From Bacillota bacterium (GTDB taxonomy: Bacteria > Bacillota > Clostridia > Tissierellales > Peptoniphilaceae): 34,931 bases of DNA. The stretch lies in NCBI GenBank assembly GCA_023394045.1, contig JAEXBN010000032.1, positions 1 through 34,931 on the forward strand, written 5' to 3'. Both the position numbers and the translations under genes were made by a program. Below are positions 6,948 through 14,990 of the stretch, one piece after another; the stretch's first letter is position 1, and the number at the start of each line of letters is the position of its first letter. Under the pieces are notes generated by a model, which saw only the letters and a list, made by a program, of their open reading frames with translations, was not told where the DNA came from and searched no databases.

Positions 6948-9479
6948 ATGCCAAAGGAATTACCAATTGATGAGTATCCTGATTACAAGAGACATCGGAC
7001 GGGAATTCTGCTCGCGATCAATTTGGCGGCCGCCGTCTTTTTAGGCATCTCCTTGGCGATTCTCGGAGGTCTTCAGGATCGGGCGTTGGATTATACGGGA
7101 AACAGCTTTCAGGAAACCCATGGATTTGCGAATGCGGTGATGGATGAAGCCGGCAGGGAAGCGGAAGCCGCGCTGACGAGTGAATTAAAAAGAGCGTTGA
7201 CGGACTATCCGGATGAGGCACCGATTCCTATTGGATTTGGGGAATGGGGAGGCGCAGCGCAGAGGGACTACCTGACCCGGATTGCCGCGTTGCCTCAGGG
7301 GGAGTGGATGTCCGCGGCGCGTCGTCTGGAGAACCAGGTGAATTCTGCATGGGAATCCGAATCGGATGCTGTTCCGGCGAGCGTGTTTTATAAAAAATCG
7401 GATTTGGTCGACTGGAGTTTGACCGGAATTCAGCACCGTGCCGAAACGGTTATCACATCTGATGGAACACCTCCGCTTTTTGTGTGCAGTGGAGATGAGG
7501 AGAAACTCAGGGAACGCGTGGGAACTCTCAGCGAATTGTCCGAGCAGATCTTTTCGATGCTGATTGAAGAAAAAAGGCCGCTGAATGTTGCTTCGGTCTA
7601 TGAGGCGGCAGATTTGTCCATGGAAACCTATGACTTGTCGGCGCACGTTCTTGATTCCACGCTGCGATGGATCAATTTAATTCTCACCAGCGGAACGCAG
7701 CGGCCGAATGCACCGACTAATGTGGAAGTGACCATCCAATTCGATGAGACCAAGGGAGCGGTGTATTCCAATGCGGTTCGCGTGTCGGATGAGGCGGTAT
7801 GGAGCGCTCCCATTTATATTGAGGATGCCGTGCCCAATGTTGGGTCAGGCCCGTGGAGTAAAGAATTGCGCCGCAATGGTTCATTTCAGTCTGAATTGCA
7901 GACGAATCCGATTTGGAAGGAAGGCGTGCATGCCACCATCCGGGTGGATACCAAGCTTCATGTGAACGATGCATTAGCGCAGCGCGCGGTGATTTATCCG
8001 CAGCTAGAGCGGCTGCCCAAAATTGTGAGCTCCATCGCGGTGGTTTCCGCTCTCATCTGGATGATTACGCTGGGATTGGGCATCGCCTGGACGACGAACG
8101 TGCGGCGTCCTCTGCTGCGTCGGGTGGAAGGGTTGCTGCCGATTGAGTTGTATATCGTATTGGCGCTGATCTTTGCTGGAAGTGTCATCGCGTTCGTATT
8201 GGATATTTTCTATAGTACGGAATCGCTGAGCTCATTGGTGCGCAGCTTGGTGCGGAAGCCTCTCCAGTTGGATATCTGGGGCGTGATGATTGTGGTATGC
8301 TTGATCACCGATTTTCTCGGATGGGCGATATTGACGGCGTTTTTTCGGAAGGCTAGGCAGGGTCGGTTTATTGAGGGGAGCATTACCAAAGGGATCATCC
8401 GCTTCGTCCATAAACAGGTCGCGAATTATCGCGATGGTTCGACCTCTCGCCACCGGCTGCTTCTGGGAGTTTTTCTATGGTTCGTCTGCTTTGGATTCAG
8501 CTGGTTCCTGGTTCTGGTGTTCAGCTCGCCGCTTTTGCTGATTCTTCCGCTTTTGGTCGCAGGGGTTCCGTTTATTGTGGCGCTGCGCAAGGATGCCCAG
8601 CAGAGCAAAATCTTTCTTCAAATGGGAAAAGTGGTTCGAGGGGAAGCCGCGGATCACCTGGATCCGGAATCTTTTGATGGGGCGGAAAAGGAGATGGCGC
8701 TGGAAATTAACCAATTTGATCAGAGTCTCCAATCCGCACTGGAGCGCAGTTTGAAAAATGAACGGCTTCAGGCGGAGCTCATCACAAACGTGTCTCATGA
8801 TCTCCGAACGCCGCTCACTTCAATCATCACCTATGTGGATCTGCTGCAGCAGCCAGAACTTTCAGAAACTGAGCGTCAGGAATATCTGGAGGTTCTTGCA
8901 AAAAAAGCGAAACGGCTCAAAACGCTGATGAATGATCTGATTGATGTTTCTAAAGCGTCCAGCGGAATGATCGATTTGCAGATGGAGCCCATGGATTTTG
9001 GCGAGGTCGTCCGACAGAGCGTCGCCGAAATGGAGTCCGGATGGGAGAAAGAGGAGCTGATCCCGGTCATGACATGGGAAGAGGGGGAGTGGCCGATTGT
9101 GGCGGATGGTCAGAAGCTCTCGCGCGTGCTCGAAAATTTGATCAGCAATGCGCAAAAATACTCTCAGCCTCATACGCGCGTGTACCTTGATCTGTACCAG
9201 CGAGGACAGAGGGTCATCTTTACGCTGAAGAACGTATCCCGTTTTCCGCTGAACATGACACCAGAAGAACTGGTTGAGCGCTTCAACCGAGGAGATAAAT
9301 CTAGGATAACGGAGGGAAGCGGGCTGGGGCTGTCCATCTCGGATCAGCTGACGCGCCAAATGGGAGGCAACATGAAGCTCTCCATCGATGGAGACTTGTT
9401 CAAAGTGGATCTCTCTTTCCTTCTGGAGCAGGAAGATGCGTCTTCGGCTGAGGCGGAGACGGATGAGGAACAGCGATAG
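6948..9479 (+). CDS. Large multi-pass sensor histidine kinase
   Basis: An 843-residue membrane kinase paired with the preceding response regulator. Membrane segment 1 is at about 19-41, followed by a long extracytoplasmic domain of about 315 residues. Five further segments lie at about 358-382, 399-421, 443-466, 504-527 and 528-546. The HisKA domain has the phosphoacceptor His617 in NVSHDLRTPLTSII; the ATPase domain has the N box ISNAQKYS and G box GSGLGLS. The start at 6948 is preferred because AAGGGAG lies seven bases upstream. Most VanS/PhoR-type kinases have two membrane segments, so the extra membrane block between the sensor domain and HisKA is unusual and may itself sense the membrane or couple to a transporter. 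The sensor domain resembles nothing I can name. Confidence 0.94.
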   Translation: MPKELPIDEYPDYKRHRTGILLAINLAAAVFLGISLAILGGLQDRALDYTGNSFQETHGFANAVMDEAGREAEAALTSELKRALTDYPDEAPIPIGFGEWGGAAQRDYLTRIAALPQGEWMSAARRLENQVNSAWESESDAVPASVFYKKSDLVDWSLTGIQHRAETVITSDGTPPLFVCSGDEEKLRERVGTLSELSEQIFSMLIEEKRPLNVASVYEAADLSMETYDLSAHVLDSTLRWINLILTSGTQRPNAPTNVEVTIQFDETKGAVYSNAVRVSDEAVWSAPIYIEDAVPNVGSGPWSKELRRNGSFQSELQTNPIWKEGVHATIRVDTKLHVNDALAQRAVIYPQLERLPKIVSSIAVVSALIWMITLGLGIAWTTNVRRPLLRRVEGLLPIELYIVLALIFAGSVIAFVLDIFYSTESLSSLVRSLVRKPLQLDIWGVMIVVCLITDFLGWAILTAFFRKARQGRFIEGSITKGIIRFVHKQVANYRDGSTSRHRLLLGVFLWFVCFGFSWFLVLVFSSPLLLILPLLVAGVPFIVALRKDAQQSKIFLQMGKVVRGEAADHLDPESFDGAEKEMALEINQFDQSLQSALERSLKNERLQAELITNVSHDLRTPLTSIITYVDLLQQPELSETERQEYLEVLAKKAKRLKTLMNDLIDVSKASSGMIDLQMEPMDFGEVVRQSVAEMESGWEKEELIPVMTWEEGEWPIVADGQKLSRVLENLISNAQKYSQPHTRVYLDLYQRGQRVIFTLKNVSRFPLNMTPEELVERFNRGDKSRITEGSGLGLSISDQLTRQMGGNMKLSIDGDLFKVDLSFLLEQEDASSAEAETDEEQR

Positions 9480-9532
9480 AGGTCGTATGGATTCGCTGTT
9501 TTTGGGATGGATATGTATAGTGTGGTAGCTGG

Positions 9533-9752
9533 GTGCATGTAGGATAGCGAGTTTTGATTTCTACATGTACGGCGGCGCGGGAGGGTGCATGTAGGATAGT
9601 GAGTTTTGGTTTCTACATGTACGGTAGCGCGACATGGTGCATGTAGGATGGTAGGCTTTGATTTTTACATGTACGCAGCAGGCGGTACGGTGCATGTAGG
9701 ATGGCGGGTTTTGATTTCTACATGTACGGCAGCGCAGCTGGGCACATGCAGC
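9533..9752. repeat. Tandem array of hairpin units, 52-53 bp period
   Basis: Four full units start at about 9533, 9585, 9637 and 9690, with a decayed fifth at about 9741. Each contains GTGCATGTAG, 18 bases (GAT..GAGTTTTGATTT), then CTACATGTAC, forming a 10-bp stem with a single mismatch, and a 14-16 base GC-rich spacer (CGGCGGCGCGGGAG and variants). This is the same architecture as the array at 20-934 (palindromic ends, T- or A-rich loop, GC-rich spacer, period a little over 50) with unrelated sequence. It lies between the sensor kinase and the convergent GntR gene, in a 399-base gap that holds no gene. Confidence 0.94.
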
Positions 9753-9816
9753 GCACGTCGCATATTTTATATTTTGTCATGCCCAGGCAGGGTTGATCGT
9801 CGATATGAAATAGGAA

Positions 9817-9857
9817 GGGGCTGTTGCAGAACAAGATCATCGTTCTGCAACAGCCCC
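9817..9857. terminator. Hairpin between convergent kinase and GntR genes
   Basis: A perfect 16-bp stem, GGGGCTGTTGCAGAAC against GTTCTGCAACAGCCCC, with a nine-base loop. It lies 338 bases after the kinase stop and 22 bases after the gntR stop on the other strand, so it probably ends the minus-strand sugar operon and may act in both directions. No strong T-run follows immediately on either strand, hence moderate confidence in factor-independent termination. Confidence 0.7.
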
Positions 9858-9878
9858 GATGCAATAAAGCATTTGTTT

Positions 9879-10595
9879 TTATTGAGGAATATACGTCGTT
9901 TCGTAATTAAATTTGCTTCCGCTGGCCACGCTCTCTGTATACTCAATCATTCGGCCGTTCTCATCGTAGGAATGCCGAGTGATATGCAGACATGGCTGAT
10001 TGGCTGGCTCCTTGAGGAGACCGGCTTGGCGGCGCTCCAGCTGTCCCACGGAGAACTGCTCGTTGACTTTGGCGATACGGCAATGGTAATAGTCGCCGAA
10101 AATTGAGTACAGCGGCTGCGCTTCCAGAAGGAATTTTGTAATGTCCGGGAAGGGCTCGTAGGGAATCCAAGTGCGTTCCAAGAGCATCGGTTCTTCATCG
10201 GCAAGACGGAGACGCAGAATTTCAATGACCAGCGTCTCTTTGTCCAGACCCATGATGGTGGAGCGTTCCGCTCCCGCCTCGGTGATGTGATATTCCAGAA
10301 TCACCGTTCGAGGCGTTTTTCCGAGTTGGCGTGTCGCATCTGTAAAGCTGTAATAGTTGGAGAGATTGAGACGGCGGTTGGCCGGCTCGCGGACGAACGT
10401 GCCTTTTCCCTGCACCCGGCGCACCAGCCCCCGGTGATCGAGATCGGTGATGGCGTTGCGCACCGTGGTGCGGGAAATATTATAGATTTCGCAGAGCTGA
10501 CGCTCCGACGGGATCCGATCTCCCGGCTTCATGAAGCGGATTTCTTCCACCAGAGAATCAATCAGCTGGGAGTAGAGCGAATCTTTATTTTTCAA
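9879..10595 (-). CDS. GntR/HutC-family regulator of the GalNAc island
   Basis: A 238-residue regulator. The N-terminal winged helix-turn-helix (about 5-70) contains the family signature MKPGDRIPSERQLCEIYNISRTTVRNAI with RRVQGKGTFV. The C-terminal UTRA effector domain (about 90-235) contains IVEILRLRLADEEPMLLERTWIPY-like sequence. It is the last gene of the agaS-lacC-lacD arm and its start overlaps the lacD stop by 11 bases, implying translational coupling. UTRA domains of this class bind phosphosugars, so a tagatose- or hexosamine-phosphate inducer is likely. The TGGT-N4-ACCA palindromes beside both divergent promoters are the probable binding sites. Inference from context; family certain. 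Confidence 0.92.
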   Translation of the reverse strand: MKNKDSLYSQLIDSLVEEIRFMKPGDRIPSERQLCEIYNISRTTVRNAITDLDHRGLVRRVQGKGTFVREPANRRLNLSNYYSFTDATRQLGKTPRTVILEYHITEAGAERSTIMGLDKETLVIEILRLRLADEEPMLLERTWIPYEPFPDITKFLLEAQPLYSIFGDYYHCRIAKVNEQFSVGQLERRQAGLLKEPANQPCLHITRHSYDENGRMIEYTESVASGSKFNYETTYIPQ

Positions 10596-11556
10596 GGCGA
10601 TCCGTCCAGGGCGTGCAGGTCTGCTCGATCACTTCATTGAGCGAGGTGATGTTCTCCTTGCCCGTTGTTTCCAGCCATTTCACTCCTTCCGCTTCATCTT
10701 TCACAAACTCGGCAACGCCACCCTTCCAAGTGGCACGCCCGCAGAGCACGCCATTGAACCGTGCGCCGGCATCTTTTGCCAGACGAAGAGTGCGTTTGAA
10801 CAGATCCATGGGAACGCCTGCGCTCAGGAAAATATAGGGCAGCGGAGTGGCTTCAGACTGCTCCAGGAAGAACTGGCGCGCCTCCTCTTCCGTGAAAATC
10901 GGATCTTCGCCATACCCTTCAACATAATCCATGTTGACGGGAACCTCCAGCTTCAGTACATCCACCCGGTACTGTGGTTTTGAAAATTCGCGAACAGCAT
11001 CAATCACCTTGTGCGGTTTGACGCGTGCGAACTCCTTCGATTTGGCATCGCTGATCTGGCGATCATAGGTGATGAGCTCCAGGAACAAGGGAAGATCCTC
11101 TGCGGCACATTCCGCGCCGATCCGCTCCACCACCGCCTTTTTGCGGTCATTATTCTCCTCCGAATCATCGACATCATAATAGAGGAGAATCTTGGCAGCA
11201 TCTGCGCCGGCAGCGATCAGGCGCTGCGCCGACCAGCCTTCCAGAAGGCGAAGCTGGCGCTCATCGTCGACATAGCCACTGATTTCATAGGCCATCAGCA
11301 GTCCTGCGCCTTCCGCACGTTCCTTCGCCGCCTCCAGACCATACAGAGGATCCAGCAAAATGGACGAGGCATATTTTGTCAATTCGCGTGACACGGCTGT
11401 TTTATATTCCCGAATCAGACGACCCTGCTCCGGATCCTGAAACTCCGGGAGCATTTTTTGAAACGAGTCACGCTGGTCAATCGCTAGGGCAGCGATCACA
11501 TGATTGGCATTTGACAGGTTACGAAGACGTTCGGCTTTCTTATCGGTGAGTTTCAT
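10585..11556 (-). CDS. lacD: Tagatose-1,6-bisphosphate aldolase, class I
   Basis: A 323-residue aldolase of the LacD family that splits tagatose 1,6-bisphosphate into dihydroxyacetone phosphate and glyceraldehyde 3-phosphate. Recognisable blocks are ALAIDQRDSFQKML, LLDPLYGLEAA, LLMAYEISGY, KILLYYDVDD, PLFLELITYD, the Schiff-base lysine Lys202 in VDVLKLEVPVN, and FNGVLCGRATW. Length matches LacD (about 325). The start lies immediately before the lacC stop on the same strand (4-base overlap at 11553-11556) and its stop overlaps gntR, so the arm is tightly translationally coupled. It supplies the last step of the tagatose route from galactosamine or galactose 6-phosphates. Confidence 0.96.
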   Translation of the reverse strand: MKLTDKKAERLRNLSNANHVIAALAIDQRDSFQKMLPEFQDPEQGRLIREYKTAVSRELTKYASSILLDPLYGLEAAKERAEGAGLLMAYEISGYVDDERQLRLLEGWSAQRLIAAGADAAKILLYYDVDDSEENNDRKKAVVERIGAECAAEDLPLFLELITYDRQISDAKSKEFARVKPHKVIDAVREFSKPQYRVDVLKLEVPVNMDYVEGYGEDPIFTEEEARQFFLEQSEATPLPYIFLSAGVPMDLFKRTLRLAKDAGARFNGVLCGRATWKGGVAEFVKDEAEGVKWLETTGKENITSLNEVIEQTCTPWTDRLEK

Positions 11557-12680
11557 ACAACCTCCTTCACAGCAATTTGCATTTTCATTTCATCCAATTG
11601 AGAGCGGTCGATATGACCGATGGCTTCTTCCAACGTATTCAGTACTCCGCAGGCCATCGAGGTGCGGAGGATTTCTTCCGGTTCGGCATGGCGCGCCAGA
11701 CCATCGAGAAGCCCTGCCAGCGAAGCGTCCCCGCTTCCGACCGGATTCACCGCATCGATGGCGGGAACCATTGCGGTAAAGCAGCGATTCCCAATTTTTG
11801 CCGCGCACCCTGCTTTTCCCAGAGAAAGGATGATGATGGGGATGGGGCGCAGTTCCGGGCGGCGCAGCAAGTTCACGGGATCGGTTGATTCTACCGCGGC
11901 GCCGAACAAATCACGCATTTCATCCAGATTCGGCTTGATCGCCAGAGGCTTCCGCGGACTCTCAAAAACCACATGACGCAGCCCATCGCCGGAGGTGTCC
12001 AAAATCAGCGGGGAAGCGCTTTTTATCAGGGGCGCAGAGCCGGAGGCGTCAGGAGCGCCAGAAGCGCCGGAAGCGCCGGAAAAACCAGAAGCATGGGCAG
12101 AATCGGAAGCGCCGGAAAAACCAGAAGCATCGGCAGAACCGGAAAAACCAGAAGCGCCGGAAAAAAGCTCCTTCGACAGACGTTCCAGATTTTGGGAAGC
12201 CGCGGCCGTTCCGGAAACGGCATCCATCAGCCGGTCAAAAAATGTCTCATCCAGTCCGGGCGGAAGCGATCCGCTGCAGACAAACAGCTCCGTCGTCCGC
12301 GTCAAATCGCGGATCCGCCGGAAAAATGCCTCCTGCTCCTCCGCGCTGATCCGGGGGCCCGCTTCGCGAAGCTCCGTGGTTCGGCGGTTCGATGTTTCAT
12401 TGATCGTGATCGTCCGCCGCGTTTCTCCTGAAATCCTGATGAACTCATCACGGATGCCGCGCTGATGCAGTTCCGTTTGAATGGTGCGCCCGTTGGCACC
12501 GCCCAAGAAGCCCGTTGCCAGCACATCCTGACCCAACTCGCGCAGAACCTTCGCAACATTGATGCCCTTTCCGCCGGCCACACTGAGCATCCGTGAAACC
12601 CGGTGACCTTCGCCGACCGTGAGACGATCCAGAAAATAGGCAATATCGATCGCCGGGTTGGGCGTGATGGTCGTAATCAT
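11553..12680 (-). CDS. lacC: Tagatose-6-phosphate kinase (PfkB/LacC type) with a low-complexity insert
   Basis: A 375-residue ribokinase-superfamily sugar-phosphate kinase. Conserved blocks are MITTITPNPAIDIAY, GGKGINVAKVLRELG, TGFLGG, VCSGSLPPGL, LDTSG, KPNLDE and the catalytic base Asp318 in NPVGSGDASLAG. LacC and 1-phosphofructokinases are about 310 residues; the excess is a 65-residue Ser/Gly/Ala-rich insert at about 156-222 encoded by tandem repeats. It sits between the SLPPGL block and the LDTSG strand, where a surface helix/loop normally lies. The start at 12680 overlaps the agaS stop by four bases (ATGA); a longer upstream frame belongs to another reading of agaS. Tagatose-6-phosphate is preferred over fructose-1-phosphate because lacD and agaS flank it. 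Confidence 0.93.
   Translation of the reverse strand: MITTITPNPAIDIAYFLDRLTVGEGHRVSRMLSVAGGKGINVAKVLRELGQDVLATGFLGGANGRTIQTELHQRGIRDEFIRISGETRRTITINETSNRRTTELREAGPRISAEEQEAFFRRIRDLTRTTELFVCSGSLPPGLDETFFDRLMDAVSGTAAASQNLERLSKELFSGASGFSGSADASGFSGASDSAHASGFSGASGASGAPDASGSAPLIKSASPLILDTSGDGLRHVVFESPRKPLAIKPNLDEMRDLFGAAVESTDPVNLLRRPELRPIPIIILSLGKAGCAAKIGNRCFTAMVPAIDAVNPVGSGDASLAGLLDGLARHAEPEEILRTSMACGVLNTLEEAIGHIDRSQLDEMKMQIAVKEVV
12033..12164. repeat. Tandem repeat inside lacC encoding a Ser-Gly-Ala-Phe insert
   Basis: On the plus strand, units such as GAAGCGCCGGAAAAACCA and GAAGC(A/G)(T/C)CGG recur in six- and twelve-base multiples across about 130 bases, keeping the lacC frame open. The protein reads as repeated SGASGFSG and DASG motifs at about residues 173-216. 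All spacing is in multiples of three, consistent with selection to keep the kinase intact while the repeat number varies. Confidence 0.9.
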
Positions 12681-13843
12681 AGGTTGTGAATCTCCACACC
12701 CTTCACGACGCGGTTGACGGTTCCAGTTTTGGACGGCGTATCCGGAAGATTGCCGACATGAACAGAAGCGATCAGGGAGAAGAGCTGAGCGACCACAATT
12801 TCCGGAAGCGCCAGATAGACATCTTCCAGTCCGTCCGCACCCTCCAGCACAAACTGTGCGCAATGGCTTTCGAGCGCCGTCGGCGTGATCGCGATGGTTT
12901 TCTTTGCAATCTCATCGCCCGCCACTTCATTGAGAATATCGGTATCGTATTGGCGCGTATAGGCATCGTTTGACACCAGACCGACCACGACCGTCTCCGG
13001 ATTGATGAATGACTTCGGACCGTGGCGGAATCCCATACTCGATTCTTCGATCGCGGCGACCATGCCGGCGGTGAGCTCCAAAATCTTCAGGCGAGCCTCT
13101 TTCGCCAGCGCATAGAGCGAGCCGGAACCCAGATAGGCAATCCGTGCAAAATCAATATCGATCAGGTCATGAATCTCGTCGACACGCGTCAGCACATTCT
13201 CCGCAGAAGCGGCAACCCGGTTGACGCGGTCTTTCTTTTCCTCATCGGACAGGGGATCAAAGACCAAAAGCGCCGACAACAGCATGGAGGAGAACGACGA
13301 GGTCATGGCAAAGGCTTTGTCGTTGGTGCCTTCCGGCATGATGAGCACGCACGAGTTTTTGGCTTCATTCAGCTGCATGGCGAGCTTTCCATCCGGAGCG
13401 CAGGTGATGGCCATCTGATAAATGGGATCCACCAGCTGTTCCGCCAAATGGACGGCAGCCAGGCTTTCCGGGCTGTTGCCGCTGCGGGCAAACGAGACCA
13501 GAAGGGTGGGGACATCTTTCTTAAAGAAGAGATGAGGGGTGGAGACCAGGCTCGTCGTCCCGATGGACTCAAACTGGAAGGTTTCATTCACCGTTGAAAG
13601 ATAGTCCCGCACCGTGTTTCCGACATATTCCGAGGTTCCGGCGCCCGTGAAGATCACGCGCAGCTTCTTTGTATCCGTCAGGTGCTGCTCCTCAGCAATG
13701 GTATTGAAAAACGCTTCAATTTTTTCTTTTTTCGCCATCACATCCTGGAACGTCTGGCGCCAGATGGCTGGCTGCTGGTTAATTTCTGTCAACGTGTTCG
13801 TGTAATGCGATGGATCAATGGCCTTATTTTTCAGGGTAAACAT
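12677..13843 (-). CDS. agaS: SIS-domain galactosamine-6-phosphate deaminase/isomerase
   Basis: A 388-residue protein with two sugar-isomerase (SIS) domains, of AgaS length. Visible motifs are FTGAGTSEYVG, SFARSGNSPESLAAVHLAEQL, TSSFSSMLLSALL, YLGSGSLYALAKEARLKILEL and EESSMGFRHGPKSF. AgaS proteins convert galactosamine-6-phosphate to tagatose-6-phosphate with release of ammonia. The start at 13843 has AAAGGAG seven bases upstream; a TTG two codons earlier is too close to that site. It is the first gene of the minus arm, behind a near-consensus promoter, and leads directly into lacC with a four-base overlap. Confidence 0.95.
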   Translation of the reverse strand: MFTLKNKAIDPSHYTNTLTEINQQPAIWRQTFQDVMAKKEKIEAFFNTIAEEQHLTDTKKLRVIFTGAGTSEYVGNTVRDYLSTVNETFQFESIGTTSLVSTPHLFFKKDVPTLLVSFARSGNSPESLAAVHLAEQLVDPIYQMAITCAPDGKLAMQLNEAKNSCVLIMPEGTNDKAFAMTSSFSSMLLSALLVFDPLSDEEKKDRVNRVAASAENVLTRVDEIHDLIDIDFARIAYLGSGSLYALAKEARLKILELTAGMVAAIEESSMGFRHGPKSFINPETVVVGLVSNDAYTRQYDTDILNEVAGDEIAKKTIAITPTALESHCAQFVLEGADGLEDVYLALPEIVVAQLFSLIASVHVGNLPDTPSKTGTVNRVVKGVEIHNL

Positions 13844-13870
13844 CGGCAAGCTCCTTTCCTACCAGGGAAC

Positions 13871-13888
13871 AACTGGTTACAACCACTT
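13871..13888. promoter_or_regulatory. Palindromic operator beside the agaS promoter
   Basis: AACTGGTTACAACCACTT contains the near-perfect palindrome TGGTT-AC-AACCA. It sits about 10 bases downstream of the -10 box of the minus-strand promoter, at the expected transcription start, so a bound repressor would block transcription. The same TGGT-N4-ACCA core recurs beside the opposite promoter. The GntR/UTRA protein at 9879-10595 is the obvious candidate binder (inference). Confidence 0.78.
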
Positions 13889-13898
13889 GTCTCATTTA

Positions 13899-13926
13899 AG
13901 TATATAATCCGGGGGTTAAATGTCAA
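13899..13926 (-). promoter_or_regulatory. Promoter of the agaS-lacC-lacD-gntR arm
   Basis: On the minus strand TTGACA (13926-13921) and TATACT (13904-13899) are 16 bases apart, a near-consensus sigma-A promoter, with the TGGT-N4-ACCA operator just downstream and the agaS ribosome site about 50 bases beyond it. Confidence 0.85.
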
Positions 13927-13972
13927 TGAGAGAGACGATATTATATAGACATGAATAGACGCTTGAAAGACG

Positions 13973-14001
13973 TTGACAGGTGAAGAGGGAATCATTATAC
14001 T
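13973..14001 (+). promoter_or_regulatory. Promoter of the yajC-PTS arm
   Basis: TTGACA at 13973-13978 and TATACT at 13996-14001 are separated by 17 bases, a consensus-quality sigma-A promoter. It is divergent from the agaS promoter about 50 bases away and is followed by its own operator copy at 14010-14027. Confidence 0.88.
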
Positions 14002-14009
14002 GAGGTCGA

Positions 14010-14027
14010 AAGTGGTTACTACCATAT
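14010..14027. promoter_or_regulatory. Palindromic operator beside the PTS promoter
   Basis: AAGTGGTTACTACCATAT carries TGGT-TACT-ACCA, the second copy of the palindrome at 13871-13888, centred about 18 bases after the -10 box. Paired copies at two divergent promoters indicate one regulator controlling both arms. Confidence 0.78.
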
Positions 14028-14132
14028 GTGACCGGCATACAGCTGATTCGCTTGAGCTGGAGTGTCGGATGTGTGCTGGATGTTCTGGTCGGGCGGGAAA
14101 CCGATTGACCAGAGATGAAGGAGGGACGTGAA

Positions 14133-14420
14133 ATGAACTCATTTGGACAGGCGATTCTCGCATCCGCCGTCGTCATTTTTGCTTTTCTGGCCTTCGCATT
14201 TATTGTGCTTCAGATCCTCAATACGGTGCGGCTGAAAAAGCAGAAGGATCATTTTGCGGACCTGCACCAAAAGCTTCGCCCCGGCGTTGAAGTCATGCTG
14301 GCTTCAGGTCTGTACGGAAAAGTGAAGTCCGTTGATGCCGAGGTGGTGGTCGTGGAAGTGGCACAAGGCCTTTCCGTCAAGGCGAGTCGCTACAGTGTAC
14401 AGGAGATTGTAAAGGAGTAA
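14133..14420 (+). CDS. yajC: YajC-like small membrane protein in the PTS operon
   Basis: A 95-residue protein with one N-terminal membrane segment (about 5-30) and a small cytoplasmic domain bearing the YajC pattern LRPGVEVMLASGLYGKVKSVDAEVVVVEV. YajC is an accessory of the SecDF translocon, but a yajC copy inside mannose-family PTS operons for host glycans is a known arrangement in streptococci and relatives, and this looks like such a specialised copy. The start at 14133 has AAGGAGGG seven bases upstream. It is the first gene of the plus arm, three bases before the IIB gene. Its role in sugar uptake is not established. Confidence 0.85.
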   Translation: MNSFGQAILASAVVIFAFLAFAFIVLQILNTVRLKKQKDHFADLHQKLRPGVEVMLASGLYGKVKSVDAEVVVVEVAQGLSVKASRYSVQEIVKE

Positions 14421-14423
14421 ATC

Positions 14424-14900
14424 ATGCCGAATATTTTGCTCACGCGCATTGATAACCGTCTGATCCACGGTCAGGTGGCCACACAATGGACGAATTTTCT
14501 GGGCGCGAATCTGATTCTGGTGGCCAACGATAAAGTCGCCGGGGACAAGATGCGCCAGGGACTCATGGATATGGCCGCACCGAGCGGTGTGGCGACACGC
14601 TATTTTACGATTCAAAAAACGATCGACATCATTGGAAAAGCCGCCGATCGTCAGAAAATTTTCATCGTCTGCGAGACGCCGCAGGACGTTTTGAAATTGG
14701 TTGAAGGCGGCGTCCCGATCACCAAAGTGAACATCGGCAATATGCACATGGCGGAAGGAAAACATGTCGCTGTGGGCGTCGTAGCGGTTGACGATGCGGA
14801 TGTTCAGGCCTTCAGGGAGCTCCAAAACCATGGGGTGACCCTGGAAATTCAGAAAGTGCCTACAGAAGGCAAAGAAGATGTCGAAAAGCTGTTCCAGTAA
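14424..14900 (+). CDS. PTS mannose-family IIB component (AgaV/AgaB-like)
   Basis: A 158-residue cytoplasmic PTS EIIB of the mannose/sorbose family. The phosphorylated histidine is His15 in TRIDNRLIHGQVATQW, the family's defining motif, and the VNIGNMH and VPTEGKEDVEKL blocks match. It takes phosphate from IIA and passes it to the incoming sugar. The neighbouring agaS, lacC, lacD and nagA genes point to GalNAc or galactosamine; hyaluronate- or chondroitin-derived amino sugars are also possible. Confidence 0.94.
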   Translation: MPNILLTRIDNRLIHGQVATQWTNFLGANLILVANDKVAGDKMRQGLMDMAAPSGVATRYFTIQKTIDIIGKAADRQKIFIVCETPQDVLKLVEGGVPITKVNIGNMHMAEGKHVAVGVVAVDDADVQAFRELQNHGVTLEIQKVPTEGKEDVEKLFQ

Positions 14901-14990
14901 AGAATGGCGAAACGGGGTTCGGCGAAAGCATGATCGCAGCCGCCGGATGCCGGAGAGTCGACATCGCGGAACACAAAGAGAGGAGAACTC

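Noticed and set aside
9606..10106. 166-residue plus-strand frame over the second array and gntR
   Set aside because: It reads through tandem repeats and the terminator hairpin and then antisense to gntR; no ribosome site.
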